Positions 1 through 11,369 of a DNA stretch of 64,000 nt are shown here, piece after piece; within the stretch, counting starts at the first letter, position 1; every line of letters starts with the position of its first letter. The position numbers were made by a program, and so were the translations under genes. The stretch lies in NCBI GenBank assembly GCA_000711775.1, contig ARYC01001536.1, positions 16,259-80,258 on the forward strand. Reading direction: 5' to 3'. The notes under the pieces are model-generated. The model had not been told where the DNA came from, searched no databases, and saw only the letters and a program-made list of their open reading frames with translations. This stretch comes from Oxytricha trifallax (Eukaryota > Ciliophora > Spirotrichea > Sporadotrichida > Oxytrichidae).

Positions 1-399
1 TCATCATCAGAAGAGATTACCTCCACTACGTCAAGAAGTACACCAGATTTGAGAAGAGACATAACAACTTCTCCGTACATTGCTCACCCGCTTTCAGAGT
101 CAGAGAAGGTGATGTTGTTACCGTTGGACAGTTTTCCAAAATAATTTCAATTAAAATAACAATAATGGCATTAAATTCTATTATATGAAAATAAATTGTA
201 TTAATGTGAGTGCAGACCACTCTCAAAGACCGTGAGATTCAATGTTCTCAGAGTTGAAGCCAAGAGAATTATATATAAATATGATGTATTTTTTGCTGAA
301 AATGAAATTCCTAATTTCATAGTCTACAATGAATGGCATTTCTTATTTTTATATTTAAGAATCGAAGGTAACGTTAGAAAGCAATTCGTTCTCTTCTGA
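1..399 (+). CDS. RPS11: Ribosomal protein uS17 (RPS11), C-terminal part, three MDSs
   Basis: Small-subunit ribosomal protein uS17, which binds 18S rRNA in the cytosolic 40S subunit. Only the C-terminal half is present; the 5' end lies before the window. The frame reads [13 protein letters not shown], then [11 protein letters not shown], matching eukaryotic RPS11. MDS 1 (1-132) ends at pointer AGT. MDS 2 (209-269) begins AGTGCAGACC and gives [21 protein letters not shown] 3 (358-399) gives [11 protein letters not shown] and a TGA stop. Joining at AGT (130-132 and 209-211) and AGAAT (265-269 and 358-362) restores one frame. The conserved [11 protein letters not shown] signature spans exactly the first join, so the pointer assignment is strong. 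Identification is near certain; the exact extent of the 3' UTR after 399 is not. Confidence 0.95.
133..211. other. IES in uS17, pointer AGT
   Basis: AT-rich 79-bp stretch (one pointer copy included) between MDSs 1 and 2. Excision at the AGT repeat (130-132, 209-211) restores the conserved CRPLSK reading frame. Confidence 0.85.
270..362. other. IES in uS17, pointer AGAAT
   Basis: AT-rich 93-bp stretch. AGAAT occurs at 265-269 and 358-362; joining there gives [14 protein letters not shown] in frame. Confidence 0.85.
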
Positions 400-850
400 A
401 GAAGTTGAGCAGGTAGCAATACCCCCGCATAATTGGTAGTGAGTCCGAGCATCACCCCACATGACGGCAGACTCACTTACTTAATTATCCCTTAACCATA
501 TCAATCAAAACAACTTTCCCATATTTCAGTCTTTTTCACTATCTTTTGCTTGAGTTCTATTCACCCCATTCGATTTTAGTTATCTTCATTAATATTTGGA
601 ATTCTCAAGATTCAGTTTATATTATCTATACTCAAAAAATTTTTAAAAAATGTTTTTAAGTATTTAAACTTAATATTAGGGTTGTCCAGGCTTATTTAAA
701 GCGAAAATAAAGTTATAGCAATATTATTAGCTTTTATAAGGGTGTTTAAATATGATATGATAAACTGTCTTAATTATAGGTTGATTCATGACCCCTTACT
801 TTCAATTAATTGTGAGCATAATATAATATTACTGAAATAATAAAAGAAAA
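400..850. other. Intergenic, 3' flank of uS17 and leader of the next gene
   Basis: The first 80 bases are less AT-rich and are probably the uS17 3' UTR and nanochromosome subtelomere. The rest is AT-rich with no coding signal on either strand in the ciliate code. Confidence 0.6.
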
Positions 851-2164
851 ATGATGTATAGTAGCAAGCATATCTTCCAGCTTAAACGCCTCGTCCAATC
901 AAAGACAGCTCTCAATCAATTAGCTTAAAAACAATTTGGAGCCATGAATATTATCAACTATGACTTGTTCGATCATAAATTCACAGATGATCTAGAATTC
1001 CGCAGCTCATTCGATAAAATAAAGTGCTTCAGAGTACTCGATGAGGAGGGAAATATCATCAATAAATAATACGAAGGCTCTATTGATGATGATACTCTAA
1101 AGAAGATGTTCAAGACTATGGTTATGATGAACGAAGCTGATGTTGTCTTCAATCAAGCTTAAAGACAGAGTAGAATCAGTTTTTATATGACATAATTAGG
1201 AGAGGAAGCTGCTGGTGTGGGATCTGCTGCAGGAGTCAAAGATCACGATTTAATATTCCCACAGTATCGTGAAGCTGGAGCTTTTCTTTGGAGAGGCTTT
1301 TCAATTATGCAAATGGCTCATCAATTGACTGGAAATAAGTTTGACTTCGGTAAAGGAAGACAGATGCCTGTTCATTATGGTTCAGAAAAGCACAACATCG
1401 TTACAGTCTCATCACCACTATGTACTTAAGTTCCTTAAGCTGCTGGAGCAGGTTATCAATTCAGAATTTCTCATTAAGATAGAATAGCTGTGACTTACTT
1501 CGGTGAAGGAGCTGCTTCTGAAGGTGATTTCCATTCAGCTTTGAACTTTGCTGCTACTCTTAGAGCTTAAACTATGTTCTTCTGCAGAAACAATATGTAT
1601 GCTATTTCAACTCCTATTGATGATTAATATGCTGGAGACGGTATCGCAGTAAGAGGTGTTGCTTATGGTATGCCAACAATCAGAGTGGATGGTAATGATA
1701 TTTTTGCTATCTACAACGCTTGCAAACAAGGCAGAGAAATCATAATCAAAGAAAAAAGACCAGTATTAATTGAAGCTATCTCTTACAGAATAGGTGATCA
1801 TTCAACTAGTGATTTCTCACAAAGATACAGAGATGAAAAAGAAATGAAGAAATGGCAAGAACTTTTAGCCAAATTTAAGAGTCCCATTTCAAGACTTGAG
1901 AACTATTTATTGAAGAGAGGCTTAGTAAAGCCAGAAGATTCAAAGTCTTATAGACTTGAAGCTTTGAACTAAGTAAGAGAAGCCCTAAAGACTGCTAACG
2001 ATTAGAAGAAACCACCCATTGATGATATGTTCGACGATGTATTTGAAGGAGTCATGCCACATATTGAAGAATAAAGGACTCAACTTAAAGAGCATCTCAA
2101 GAAGTATTCTGACAAGTATGATCTTGATAACTTCTAGGATGGCAAGAAATTTGCAGGTGTATGA
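851..2164 (+). CDS. BCKDHA: 2-oxoisovalerate dehydrogenase E1 subunit alpha (BCKDH E1-alpha)
   Basis: Thiamine-diphosphate-dependent decarboxylase subunit of the mitochondrial branched-chain 2-oxo acid dehydrogenase complex (valine, leucine and isoleucine breakdown). It works as an alpha2beta2 heterotetramer with E1-beta. The frame of 437 codons runs without interruption when TAA/TAG are Gln. Visible family blocks: [43 protein letters not shown] (the TPP/Mg-binding GDG-like region), [13 protein letters not shown], and [16 protein letters not shown] with the phosphorylation-loop HSTSD. The length fits the family, including an N-terminal extension (residues 1 to about 40) with Lys, Arg and Gln and few acids, consistent with a mitochondrial presequence. 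No IES or intron is needed, unlike most neighbours. The two adjacent ATGs at 851 and 854 leave the start uncertain by one residue. Confidence 0.96.
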
Positions 2165-2337
2165 AAAATATCAGATTTTGAAGTCTGAATAATAATCATC
2201 TAATGCAAAAAATCTAACTAATATCAAAACTCAGAGTTACTTTTGTTTCGCTTTATTTAATCTCAAATTATTTAAGTATAGCTATCACTAATTTCAAGAT
2301 AAGACTATAATTTTAAGGTCTAACTTTTAAAATCTAA

Positions 2338-3649
2338 TCAATTTTCTAACTAATTGACTATGGCTGCCAAGCTATGATCCCCTCTACCCAATTACCCTTC
2401 AACTTCTTGGCTAGCATTAACGTTTTAATATCCAAGATTAATTTACGAACTATTTACAGAAGTACCTCCAATAAGCTAGTTAATCAACTCCTATCTTTAC
2501 TTCGATCTTCTATGTTTCTATGAAGCAAGCTCGCTTTCATTCACTTTTGCAACTTTGTCACTTACATATTTTGCAAACTTTTGGGTAATATGAGTGTCTA
2601 CTACGTATAACTGGTTAGTTTGATTATTTTCTGATCTACTCAATTGGAATTTTACATAATTTAGACTATCTTCTTGAGTCTTGAGCTTTCTGTGAAACTC
2701 TTTGGCTTCTTTTTCGAGCATTTCAACAAGCTAGTTTTATAATTTGTAAATAATGATTTCAAATTTTGTTTAAAAATTAATAATACTGTTGAAATATCTG
2801 AATCAATAGTTTGCTTTGTTCATTATCTCCATTACAGTATAGTTTAATTAGTTCTTATTCCGCTTGCCATAAACTGCTCTGTTCAATACTTAACTTAGCT
2901 AAACCTTCTAACTTTCTTAGCTCTTTAGCATTATTGTATTCGTGAGACTGATTTATAGTAATGCCATTAACAAATGTTAAAATTTGTTGTTAATTCTATT
3001 CCAAAATTTTGTGTGCTTGAACTAGCCTAAAGTATTACCTTGAGATTTAAATTATTTGTGTGATTTCTCTGTTTTGGTAGAATTATTCTATCTATGTGAA
3101 TATATTGTTAATTTGAGCTTAAAGTAGCTGGATTGATTAGTCATCTTAACTAAGCTACTTAATTGCTTAAGTAAGTAATTTTCTACTTAAATCAGGCAAT
3201 GCTTAATCATTCTAGCCTAAAAGTAGCTGCATTTTCCCCAAAAATTCTTGATTTTATTGATCTGGTTGCTATTTAATTTTTACCTCGGTTTTACTCTAGT
3301 TATCATCATCGAAACTTGATTTTTCTTCCTCTTATAAATTCTAATTTTCTTTTTAGTCCTAGACTTTAGAACCTTTATTTTCAAGCAACTTAATTTGAGT
3401 CATAAGTTTTTAATGTTACTTATTCAAACCAAGAATGTTTTATTTGAGTGAGTGCCATAGTTAAAATTACTTGAATAGCTCGTCTTCGATTGGAATATAA
3501 TCAATGATGCCTTAATCAGATTACTCTTGAATGCATATTTAGCAGTAAAGTTGCTGTCTGTTATTTGAATTTATATAAATATTAGGATGGTTGTGCAGAT
3601 TGCAGAAGTCTGTGTTATGTTTGGATTCTTCTTAAATGTTAGAGTTCAT
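2338..3649 (-). CDS. B-box-like zinc finger / coiled-coil protein
   Basis: Unidentified ciliate protein of roughly 430 residues. Near its N terminus it has a Cys/His cluster, FCNLHNHPNIYINSN followed by LYCQICI, which resembles the B-box-like fingers common in ciliate TRIM-like proteins. The rest is Gln/Lys/Glu-rich and predicted coiled coil (KLMTQIKLLENK, MLEKEAKEFHRKLK). The start is ATG at 3649 and TGA is at 2338-2340. One frame change is needed near 2760-2800, in an AT-rich spot probably containing a small IES that I could not resolve. It lies directly downstream of a propeller-like block on the same strand. B-box, coiled coil and propeller often occur in one protein, so these blocks could be parts of one gene. 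Confidence 0.6.
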
Positions 3650-3812
3650 TTTTAAATTGTTTAGCTTATATATTAATAATTAATAATTACTCAAGCATAA
3701 TATATTATAGTAAGAATATTTTTTAAGCATTAACTTTTTAAGATAAATAATTAAAACTAGTACCAAACTTAGTTCCTTAAAATTTGTAGTTTTATCAATT
3801 TAATTATATTTT

Positions 3813-5107
3813 TCAACTAAAGTTGTAGCATCTAAGAGCTTCTGTGACTAAGGGATTTATCTCGTACTTAGTTAGGTAGAAACTGTTTTTGTCAGTGTAA
3901 AACACATTTGGCTTTGTTCTATCGAAAATTACATTGTCCTCTAGGTTTATGTTGTCAGCTTAATATTAAGCTTTGAAGTCTATGATTTTGTTAAAGTGGT
4001 TGTCTGCTGGATTGAAGATTTCCATTTCTTTAATTAAATAAAGTTGATTTAATTCTGAATTTACAAAATACTTAATTAAAAAAGATGTAGAGTGCATCAT
4101 TTTCCTTACATAAAACAAAGGGATACTTCTAAACATTGTAAAGCGGAAGTTTTGTCAAAGAAAGACCACATTTGCCTGAACCATCACCAAGAGGCTTAAC
4201 ACTCTTAAGTTCTAGGTCCACTTTGAAGTAAACTATTTTATGAGTCTATTAAAATAAACCAAAATTTAATTCATAGAATATGTAGGAGGAGAGTATGTCA
4301 AGACTAGCAGTCTATTAATATCAATTTCTACAACATCTTTGACACTAAAATTATTAAGTATGGAGCTTCTGAGACTCAGTCTAAATCTTTCGAAATCCAT
4401 ATCGATAATTTACAGACCTTTATTCATGTACCCAACCACTACAGATTGATTTTATTGAAGCTCCTTCAAACAAAGCACAGCTGACTATGGATCCTGGCTT
4501 TAAGAATCAAAAAAGGGCAGGGATGACTAATTTTAACTTCCTTGTATCAACTCTAAAGGTCTGATACTATTTAAAACCTCTAATTGCATTTCTCTTTTAT
4601 CGTAGTTGACAAAGTATAGCTCACCTCTTAAAGAAGCAAAAATCAAGAAATGCCTTCCACGAACCTTGAAGTAGAGTGGTTTCAGAGCAGATTCGTGATA
4701 TTTAGTTTGACTTAAAAGCGAGGTAATTTTTACGTATCTGAAATCTTCATAGACTAAGATGTCTCCGAATTTTGAGTGACATTAAACTAGAATGTGATTT
4801 CTTTAATTGTTTAAGTTTCCAAATTAGTGGAAATCAAAGTAATGAATTTAATTCTAAAATGATTATCAATCTAGACAATCCAACGAATATTACTTCTCTT
4901 GCTGTAACTATGTAATTCCAAAGTCTTATAAATCTTAAATGTATTAGGTTCAACTATTAACACTCTATCATCACCTCCTCTCATTACTATATACTATTGG
5001 ATTTATCCTTGAATATTTGGCAATGTCACTTCTCCTAAACTTATGATTGTACTTTCTTGATGTTTATCTTTTACAGAACAAATTTCTTTAATTATTGGTT
5101 CTTTCAT
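3813..5107 (-). CDS. Propeller-like protein block, family not recognised
   Basis: Coding block of about 430 codons from ATG at 5107 to TGA at 3813-3815, assuming small interruptions. Strand-like stretches such as RHFLIFASLRGELYFVNYD, QSVVVGYMNKGLQIIDMD and DVVEIDINRLLVLTYSPP look like WD/NHL-type blades, but no signature motif fixes the family. The frame must change near 4860, near 4240 and near 4080. A 27-nt GT..AG stretch near 4240 could be an intron; the others may be small IESs. The ATG overlaps the TGA of the upstream block by one base (AATGA), which would be unusual for two separate one-gene nanochromosomes. The boundary may therefore be an artefact of an unresolved IES. Function unknown. 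Confidence 0.45.
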
Positions 5108-6342
5108 TCTAAGGAGCAATTATTCCAAAAATGTGAAAAATTATTCAAATTTTGGAAAATATATATATCTCGTTTTGTTTATAATCTACAATATTACTCT
5201 TCGAACATTTGATAAACTTCTAGCAATTCACTTTTAGTGTACTATTTCCCAATATCAAATCCCTCCTCCATTTGTACACTGACATTTGGATCAAATTAAT
5301 GAGGATTTATGCGAAGTTCTTTCGTTTTTCTTTGAATAATTTGTTGCTGAGTGTCAATCAATCCCTTGACATGAAGGCTCAAATTTTCATAGTTTTATTA
5401 CTAATCTTGGTAAGCTGAGCCGCTTTTATGCATGTAATCTTCGAACTTATTTTTCATAATTAGTTGCAAGAAAATCATTGTAGTTTTTTATATAGAAATG
5501 TAAAAAAAGAATTATTATCTATTTTTAAAATATGAATGAACTTAGAACTAATAATTTAATAAAACTTAGCGAGCACTAAATTTTATCTCTTGAACAGATA
5601 ATTAAGAATGATGTTATCTGCTTCGCTTTGCAATACTTTTGAAATTTCGTCTCTCTAATTAGAAATTTAGTCTCCTCTATGTCCAAAATTTCTATCCAGA
5701 TTCTATACTTCTGTTTCTAGCTTAATTTCTAATTTCTATAGCTTTTCTTATTATTCGATTTGCTATATAATTTGTTGCTCTTTCTTAGCTTCCTCGCTAT
5801 TACTTAATTTATCTTAAATAATGATACTTATAGCATATTAAATATGAAGTGACCTTTATATAATTGAATTAATTATGTATAGAATAATCTCCTACTATTT
5901 TAAATCAGAACCACCCTCATTTCTATCAACTCTCTATTAACTTTCAATTTTATCTAAGATTTCTCTGATCTATTTGATTCTCTGCATGTCCTACTATTTC
6001 AATTGCTCTTGCTACAATTTTTACTCTTCATTAGCAACTTAAACTTTAATTCCTTAGTCTGATTAGTTTTATTAAGGTATGCTACTATCTTCTTATAAGA
6101 GATCCTAGGTCTTGTTGTATGCATTGAGCTAGATCGTGAAATTCTATAATATTTCTTGCAAATTTAACTCATATTAAAGGAATTAGATTATTTTTACAAA
6201 TTTGTAAATTAAATATGCTATTTTTTATGAAAATTTTAGTTTTTGTATTTCAATAATATTGCTGCTTTTCATCTATGCTCTATTAAAACATATAAAAATA
6301 AGTTTGATTTAAAATTACTTCTTCTTGAATAGGTTTGTCCAT
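5104..6342 (-). CDS. Coiled-coil protein, family not recognised
   Basis: Starts with ATG at 6342 (MDKPIQEEVILNQ) and runs through a Gln/Glu/Lys-rich coiled coil (QRIKQIREILDKIESQQR, EQQEKLQKLEIKLETEV) to a more distinctive tail (GLIDTQQQIIQRKTKELR, VQMEEGFDIGKQYTKSELL) and a TGA at 5104-5106. An IES of about 95 bp at 5462-5556 is resolved: pointer AATTAT (minus strand) occurs at both ends and joining gives KFYQIMKNKFEDYM in frame. A second interruption near 6180-6250 is not resolved. Not recognised; the regular heptads suggest a structural or scaffold protein. Confidence 0.55.
5462..5556. other. IES in coiled-coil gene, pointer AATTAT
   Basis: Pointer read on the minus strand at 5456-5461 and 5551-5556. 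Removal joins two open segments in frame and removes an in-frame TGA. Confidence 0.75.
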
Positions 6343-6817
6343 TTTATCTATAAATTCAAAAATTATCAATTATAATATAATTCACACTATATTTGTTTAT
6401 ATTAAGCATAACTTTGATTTTCATAATTCCAATATCGATGATTTAATATTGAATCTCTAATTTTTAATTGATCAATTTATTACAATAATACCTATCTTTA
6501 AATATATATTACACAGCTAACTGAAATTAAATCATGAATAATTTACTTAATTGTCTAATTATATCATTACTTTATATATTTAGTCAAAGAATCGAACTAT
6601 TAATATCACTATTTAAGCATTTTTAGTTTAATATTATTATAATATTTAATAGAAATATATAAATTAGTTTTTCTAAAGAAAAATAGGATTATTATTTCTA
6701 CGTCACTTCATATTTACTTTTAAATCAGAAACACAAAGAAAACTTTAGAGTTAAATCAAACTTTTAAGAAAATAATTTACACATAGCAAAATTATGATAA
6801 GTACACACCTATAAAAC
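6343..6817. other. AT-rich intergenic stretch
   Basis: Separates a minus-strand from a plus-strand gene, so it must hold both 5' ends. No coding signal or repeat was recognised. Confidence 0.5.
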
Positions 6818-8337
6818 ATGATGGGTTCCTTTAAGGAACTTTTTGATGAGACAACCTTCAATGACAACTCATTTCCAATATATTACTTATAAATTCATAT
6901 AAAACTTAGTTCCAATTATAAAATTATGTCATATGTTATAGATAAATCTACTTTTTTAAATATACTCATATACGATGTTTATTATTGCAACATTAATAAC
7001 TTTCAGAATAATCACACTTTATCAGAAAGAGAAAATAGAATTCCATTTTCATCATAAATCCACTTTGATGAGAGATTTCTTGCAAAAGAGCAACATCAGA
7101 AACTTGACCTATACTCCCTACTTCTTGGCTCTCTCCGGAAATATGCAATCTTTTGTCTACATGTGGACTGAAATATTTGTCAAGCTTATTTCAAATGTAT
7201 TAATTATAGCAATTTATAGTAAAATCACATAGTAAGTCAATTTACAATAAAATATTTTAGGTTTTAAATGTTAAATTTGAAAGAGAGCTATTTACATTGA
7301 GTGATGGCGGTACTATTGCACTAGATTGGGTTGTCGATCACGAAGGAGGTGTCCCTAAATCAGGTCACACAAGACCTATACTTTGTATGTTTTCTGGCTT
7401 AGCAGGCGGAAATGACAACCTCTACATGAGATCAATGATGAAAGAAGCCATTAGTTCTTATAAGAATCCTACCGGAAGTGGATAAGGGTATAAATGTGTA
7501 GTCGTAAATTTCAGAGGAGCTGCTGGAGTACCCATGACGTCATCTAAGCTATATTGGCTAAATACCTGGGAAGACATATAAGAACCTCTTGAGTACATTT
7601 ATGATAAGTATTCATGCGATGATATGGGTAAGAAAGTAAGGAACATGTATAATGCCACTATACATTTAATAAACAATTTTAAATTAAATTTGTCATACGG
7701 CTACTCAGTCAGCCTGGGTGGAAGTTTACTAGCAAAATATTTGACAATTGTTGGTAAAAATACTCCCTTGTCAGGTGCCACAATTTATGTAATGCCTTTC
7801 AACATTAAAGATAACGCCCCTTTCTTCAGAAAGAACTTCTTCAAATTTTATGACTTTATGATGGGCTTTAACTTCCATTTGATTCTAAAGAATAAATTTG
7901 AAGATTTCAAGAAAGTAATGACTCCTGAGGAACTAGATCTATATACCTCCAGAGTAATGGCCAACAAATATAGTTTAATGGATATAGACTTCAACGTGAT
8001 GATTCCATCTTTCAACTATAAAACTCTTGATGAGTATTATGAAGACTCTTAAGTTAAAGGTCACATAAACAAAATTAAGATCCCTACTTTCTTCCTTTAG
8101 TGTCACGATGATCCATGCCTTGATCCCAACCTCTACCCTATGAAAGAGTTCACTAAAAATGAATATGTCATTGCAGGTTTCACTTAAAAAGGCGGTCATT
8201 GTGGAAGTTTCACTGGTGGGCTTAAACCTGTTTAGTGGTTCCCAACTCCCCTTTTGGAATTTCTAGAATATATTTAAGTTTCTGAAAAGAAAGAGAAGAG
8301 CACAAAAGCTATTATTTCTAGAGTCTTTGCTAATTGA
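6818..8337 (+). CDS. Alpha/beta hydrolase, ABHD1/3-YheT type
   Basis: Membrane-anchored alpha/beta-fold hydrolase of the ABHD1/ABHD3/yeast EEB1-like group (acylglycerol, phospholipid or ester hydrolysis). Family blocks: TLSDGGTIALDWV, CMFSGLAGGNDNLYMRS, VVVNFRGAAG, the nucleophile-elbow region SYGYSVSLGGSLLAKYL, the acid region FFLQCHDDPCLDP and the His region KGGHCGSFTGG. A hydrophobic segment (IIATLITFRIITLY) near the N terminus fits the usual anchor. The N terminus is unsettled: ATG 6818 opens MMGSFKELFDETTF and needs an IES before about 6975, whereas ATG 6975 opens directly on the anchor. An interruption at about 7180-7268, probably with pointer TGT, joins IFV to KFERELF. The elbow reads G-Y-S-V-S-L-G-G rather than G-x-S-x-G, i.e. 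two extra residues next to a TCAGTCAG repeat. Confidence 0.88.
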
Positions 8338-8678
8338 TTTCAAGTCAATTAACTTTGACCATTAAGAAACTTTGCTCCTCCTTAGTTATATAAACAATTA
8401 ATAATAATTAACAAAAACCTTTCAGCCTGTAAAGCTAAAAGCAACTATTTGTGCTAGATTGAGATTTGAACTCTTTCTCAAAAATCACAACTTATAAACC
8501 ACACTTTGATAAATATTTAGGCAAGTATTAAAGTAACTAAATTAATATTTCTTAAGAATCTTAACATGCATTCTATTTTTCTAATTTCATTTAATAAAAG
8601 CAAATTATTGCCATAGTAATTAGTAGCCATATTAAATTATATTAATTAGCAAATATTGTAATAAATATAGAGATTAAA
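8338..8678. other. AT-rich intergenic stretch
   Basis: 3' flank of the hydrolase gene and leader of RRS1. Nothing coding seen. Confidence 0.5.
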
Positions 8679-9853
8679 ATGACTGAAGTAGTAAATGCAC
8701 TTAATGGGGCAACGCCCATGGCATCCCTTTACCCAAATCTTGAGCAAGGAAAGGCTGTAGGAGTCAACAAATACTGTGATATTGGAGCTCTTATGTTCGA
8801 AGACTGTTCTAGTTATACTGACAAGAAAGAAAAACAGATATTAGATGACACTAAGAAAAACTTATGCATCCTCTACAAGGAATTATAACTTAAATCTATG
8901 TAGCTTTATAGGTAAAGTTAATTATATTCGATTTGAAGAGAGAGCAGGTTAATGCTTTAGGAGAAGATGGTGAAATTCTTGAACATACCAGATCCATGTT
9001 TAGCGTACTCTTGCCACCTCCAAGAATAGTGACTCCAAGAGAGAAGCCAATTCCTAAAGAAAAGCCCATGACTAAATGGGAGAAATTCAGACTTGAGAGA
9101 GGTATGACGGTCCGTAACAAGAGATCCAGATTAGTTTTTGACGAAATCACAAATGACTGGGTACCTAGATGGGGACATAACAGTAAGAAGAAGATTGAAG
9201 AGTCACATAACTGGCTTATGCTTGACAAGCCAAGCAATGAAGGCACAAATCCATTCACAAAGCTCAAGCAAGAAAAGAGAATGAATCTTGAGAAGGAAAA
9301 TCTTAAGCGCATGAAAAATGAGGTTTACGCAGCTAAATAGATGAAAGGAGCAAAGAATGAGGGATAGAGCACTCAAGTCTTGCCTCAAAAAGAAAATGGA
9401 AATGCAAAGGTTGATCATGATCTAGATAGACAGGCTGTTAAAAAGAGAGAGCGCAAATCACTCGAGAAGAGTTTCTAACTTGCTCAACTAAGTACTGTAT
9501 TAAAAATTTCCATTTGTAGAAACATAAAAATTATATTTAAACCATTTTAAAAGCCAAAAATCATTTAAAATACTGCTTCAATGGGCAAGTTTGACAGAAA
9601 AATTAGCAAGAAAGAACCAGATGCTCCAAATTCACAAAAGATCTTAAAGAAGAAGAGCAACTCTTAAATGGCTGAGATGGAAAGAAATCCCAGAGTTGAA
9701 AAAGAGAGAAGTCTCAAGATTCTCGGATGGATGCAAAAGTCAGAAGAAGTTTAACACAGAACAAAAGCTGATGCTCATTTAGTTAATGCAGACAAAGTTG
9801 TCCAAAACACAATCAAAAGAAAGGAAAAGAAGAGATCAAAGGGAAAGAATTGA
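8679..9853 (+). CDS. RRS1: Ribosome biogenesis regulatory protein RRS1
   Basis: Nucleolar assembly factor that, with its partner RPF2, brings the 5S RNP (5S rRNA, uL5, uL18) into pre-60S particles. Diagnostic blocks: YCDIGALMFED near residue 30, LLPPPRIVTPREKPIP, KPMTKWEKFRLERGM, SRLVFDEITNDWVPRWG, NWLMLDKPSNEGTNPF and a basic C terminus. After removing a 29-nt GT..AG interruption (8912-8940, intron-like) and an IES (9498-9575, pointer TACTG) the ORF is 355 codons plus TGA and the length is a multiple of three. The IES join gives LSTASMGKFDRKI, matching the conserved STAS(V/M)GKF block of RRS1, so the boundary is secure. Start ATG 8679 gives a family-typical N terminus. Confidence 0.95.
9498..9575. 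other. IES in RRS1, pointer TACTG
   Basis: TACTG at 9493-9497 and 9571-9575. Excision of 78 bp recreates the conserved STASMGKF motif. Confidence 0.9.
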
Positions 9854-10023
9854 AGAAATTTCTCAACTTAATTAAATACTATGTTTATTTACACAAGACA
9901 ATTACTATATCAATTTTTTACGATTAAGATGAAGATTTGTAGACAGATTTTCCAGTTTATAGCTGTGTTTGATAATAACTCTGAAATAAATTATTTATCA
10001 AACTAAAAGTCTTATATATCTTA

Positions 10024-11369
10024 ATGGGAAACTGCGGCTGCAAGAGCGACGGAAACGAGATAGATGAATATCTCAAAAGTAAGATTAACCAAGCCTAAAA
10101 CATTCCTCCTTTTAGAGCATCATAAACCATGCATCAAACCAGAAAAGAACAACTATGAAATCACTTTATAGGATAGAAGTGTTGGTGATCGCGATTTATT
10201 CATAAGTGAATGCGATCTCTCCAGATATCTTAAACAAGATGGAAGAAGATCTTAAGCAAAGAATGGTAGTGGAGATGATGCTGCCGATGCAGGTACGTGA
10301 AACAAAATCTAAATAATCTATATATACTTTGATATTAATCGTTGAATTGAATTTAGAAATCGATCAAGAATTCTTGAAGGAAATATGCCAAATGAGTAGT
10401 TTATCTACCTCAAAGAGCTCCAATTTGGAGGGTGGGTTTGATTCTAGCGGAAACTTCAGACCCTCAAATTAAGTCAAAGGACTCTGTAACACCAAGTTAA
10501 TCAGAGAAGATTATGATATCTAACTTGATGGTGACTTTGGTTCAAATGGTAGACCAAGATTTAAGGAAGAGATTAAATTACCAACTCAATATGATTCAAT
10601 TGATCTTAACGATCCAAATGACGAGGTACTTTTCTAAGGTGAGCTAGTTAAGTACAAGGCAGGCTTAAACCCAAGCTATTTGAATAGATGGATTTAGGTT
10701 ACTGAAAAAGCTCTTAGAGTATTCAAGGGTAGATGCAACGCTATTACTTGCTGCAATAAGCCTTTGACTGCTATCCCAATTTTAGCAATGAAGAAAGTCG
10801 AAAGAGTAAACTTCGACTTGTTCTTTAACAAAAGAGAAATGGAAAAGGCCGCTTCATTCAATCCTAACCAGTTCGAGATCTTTTTGAAGGATGATTTTAT
10901 TGATATGTACTTAAGACCTGAATATGAATCCAGAGTTACCTGCAATCATGATGGTCATTCACATGGTGCCAACGAATCCAAAAATCACGGATCTCAAATT
11001 CAAGGTAATTCACCAGGAGCAAGAAACTTCCAATCATCTAACCAAGCAAGTATGATGAGAGATTTAAGAAGTTCATCACCATCAAGATCAATTAAGCACT
11101 AATCTCCAGGTAAAGTGAGAGAAGCTGGCCCTAACTCACATGCTTTCACAGCTCCAGAAATGAAGCAACGCTTCCAAAACTTAGAAGAGGGTTAGAGATA
11201 CTCTAACTTGCAAGACAAGATTATGCAATCTGTGAACACCCAAGGTTCATGGTCAAATAGAGAGGAGGAATGGTATTTCACTAACAAGAGACTCTTGTTC
11301 TCTACTAAATCCACTGAAATCACAGATTAGTGGGTTGAGAAGCTTAGTGCCTTGGTTACTACTGATTGA
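10024..11369 (+). CDS. Dually acylated PH-like domain protein
   Basis: Protein of 414 residues after removing two GT..AG introns (10079-10115, 37 nt; 10293-10356, 64 nt); the spliced length is a multiple of three. It opens MGNCGCKSDG: Gly2 is a candidate N-myristoylation site and Cys4/Cys6 candidate palmitoylation sites, so it is probably on a membrane. The C-terminal half reads as a split PH-like domain: GELVKYKAGLNPSYLNRWIQ, then FKGRCNAI, PILAMKKVERVNFDLFF, a low-complexity Ser/His/Asn insert of about 90 residues, and finally EEWYFTNKRLLFSTKSTE and ITDQWVEKLSALV as the last strands and closing helix. No catalytic domain is visible. A signalling or membrane-tethering role is inference. No IES was needed. 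Confidence 0.75.
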
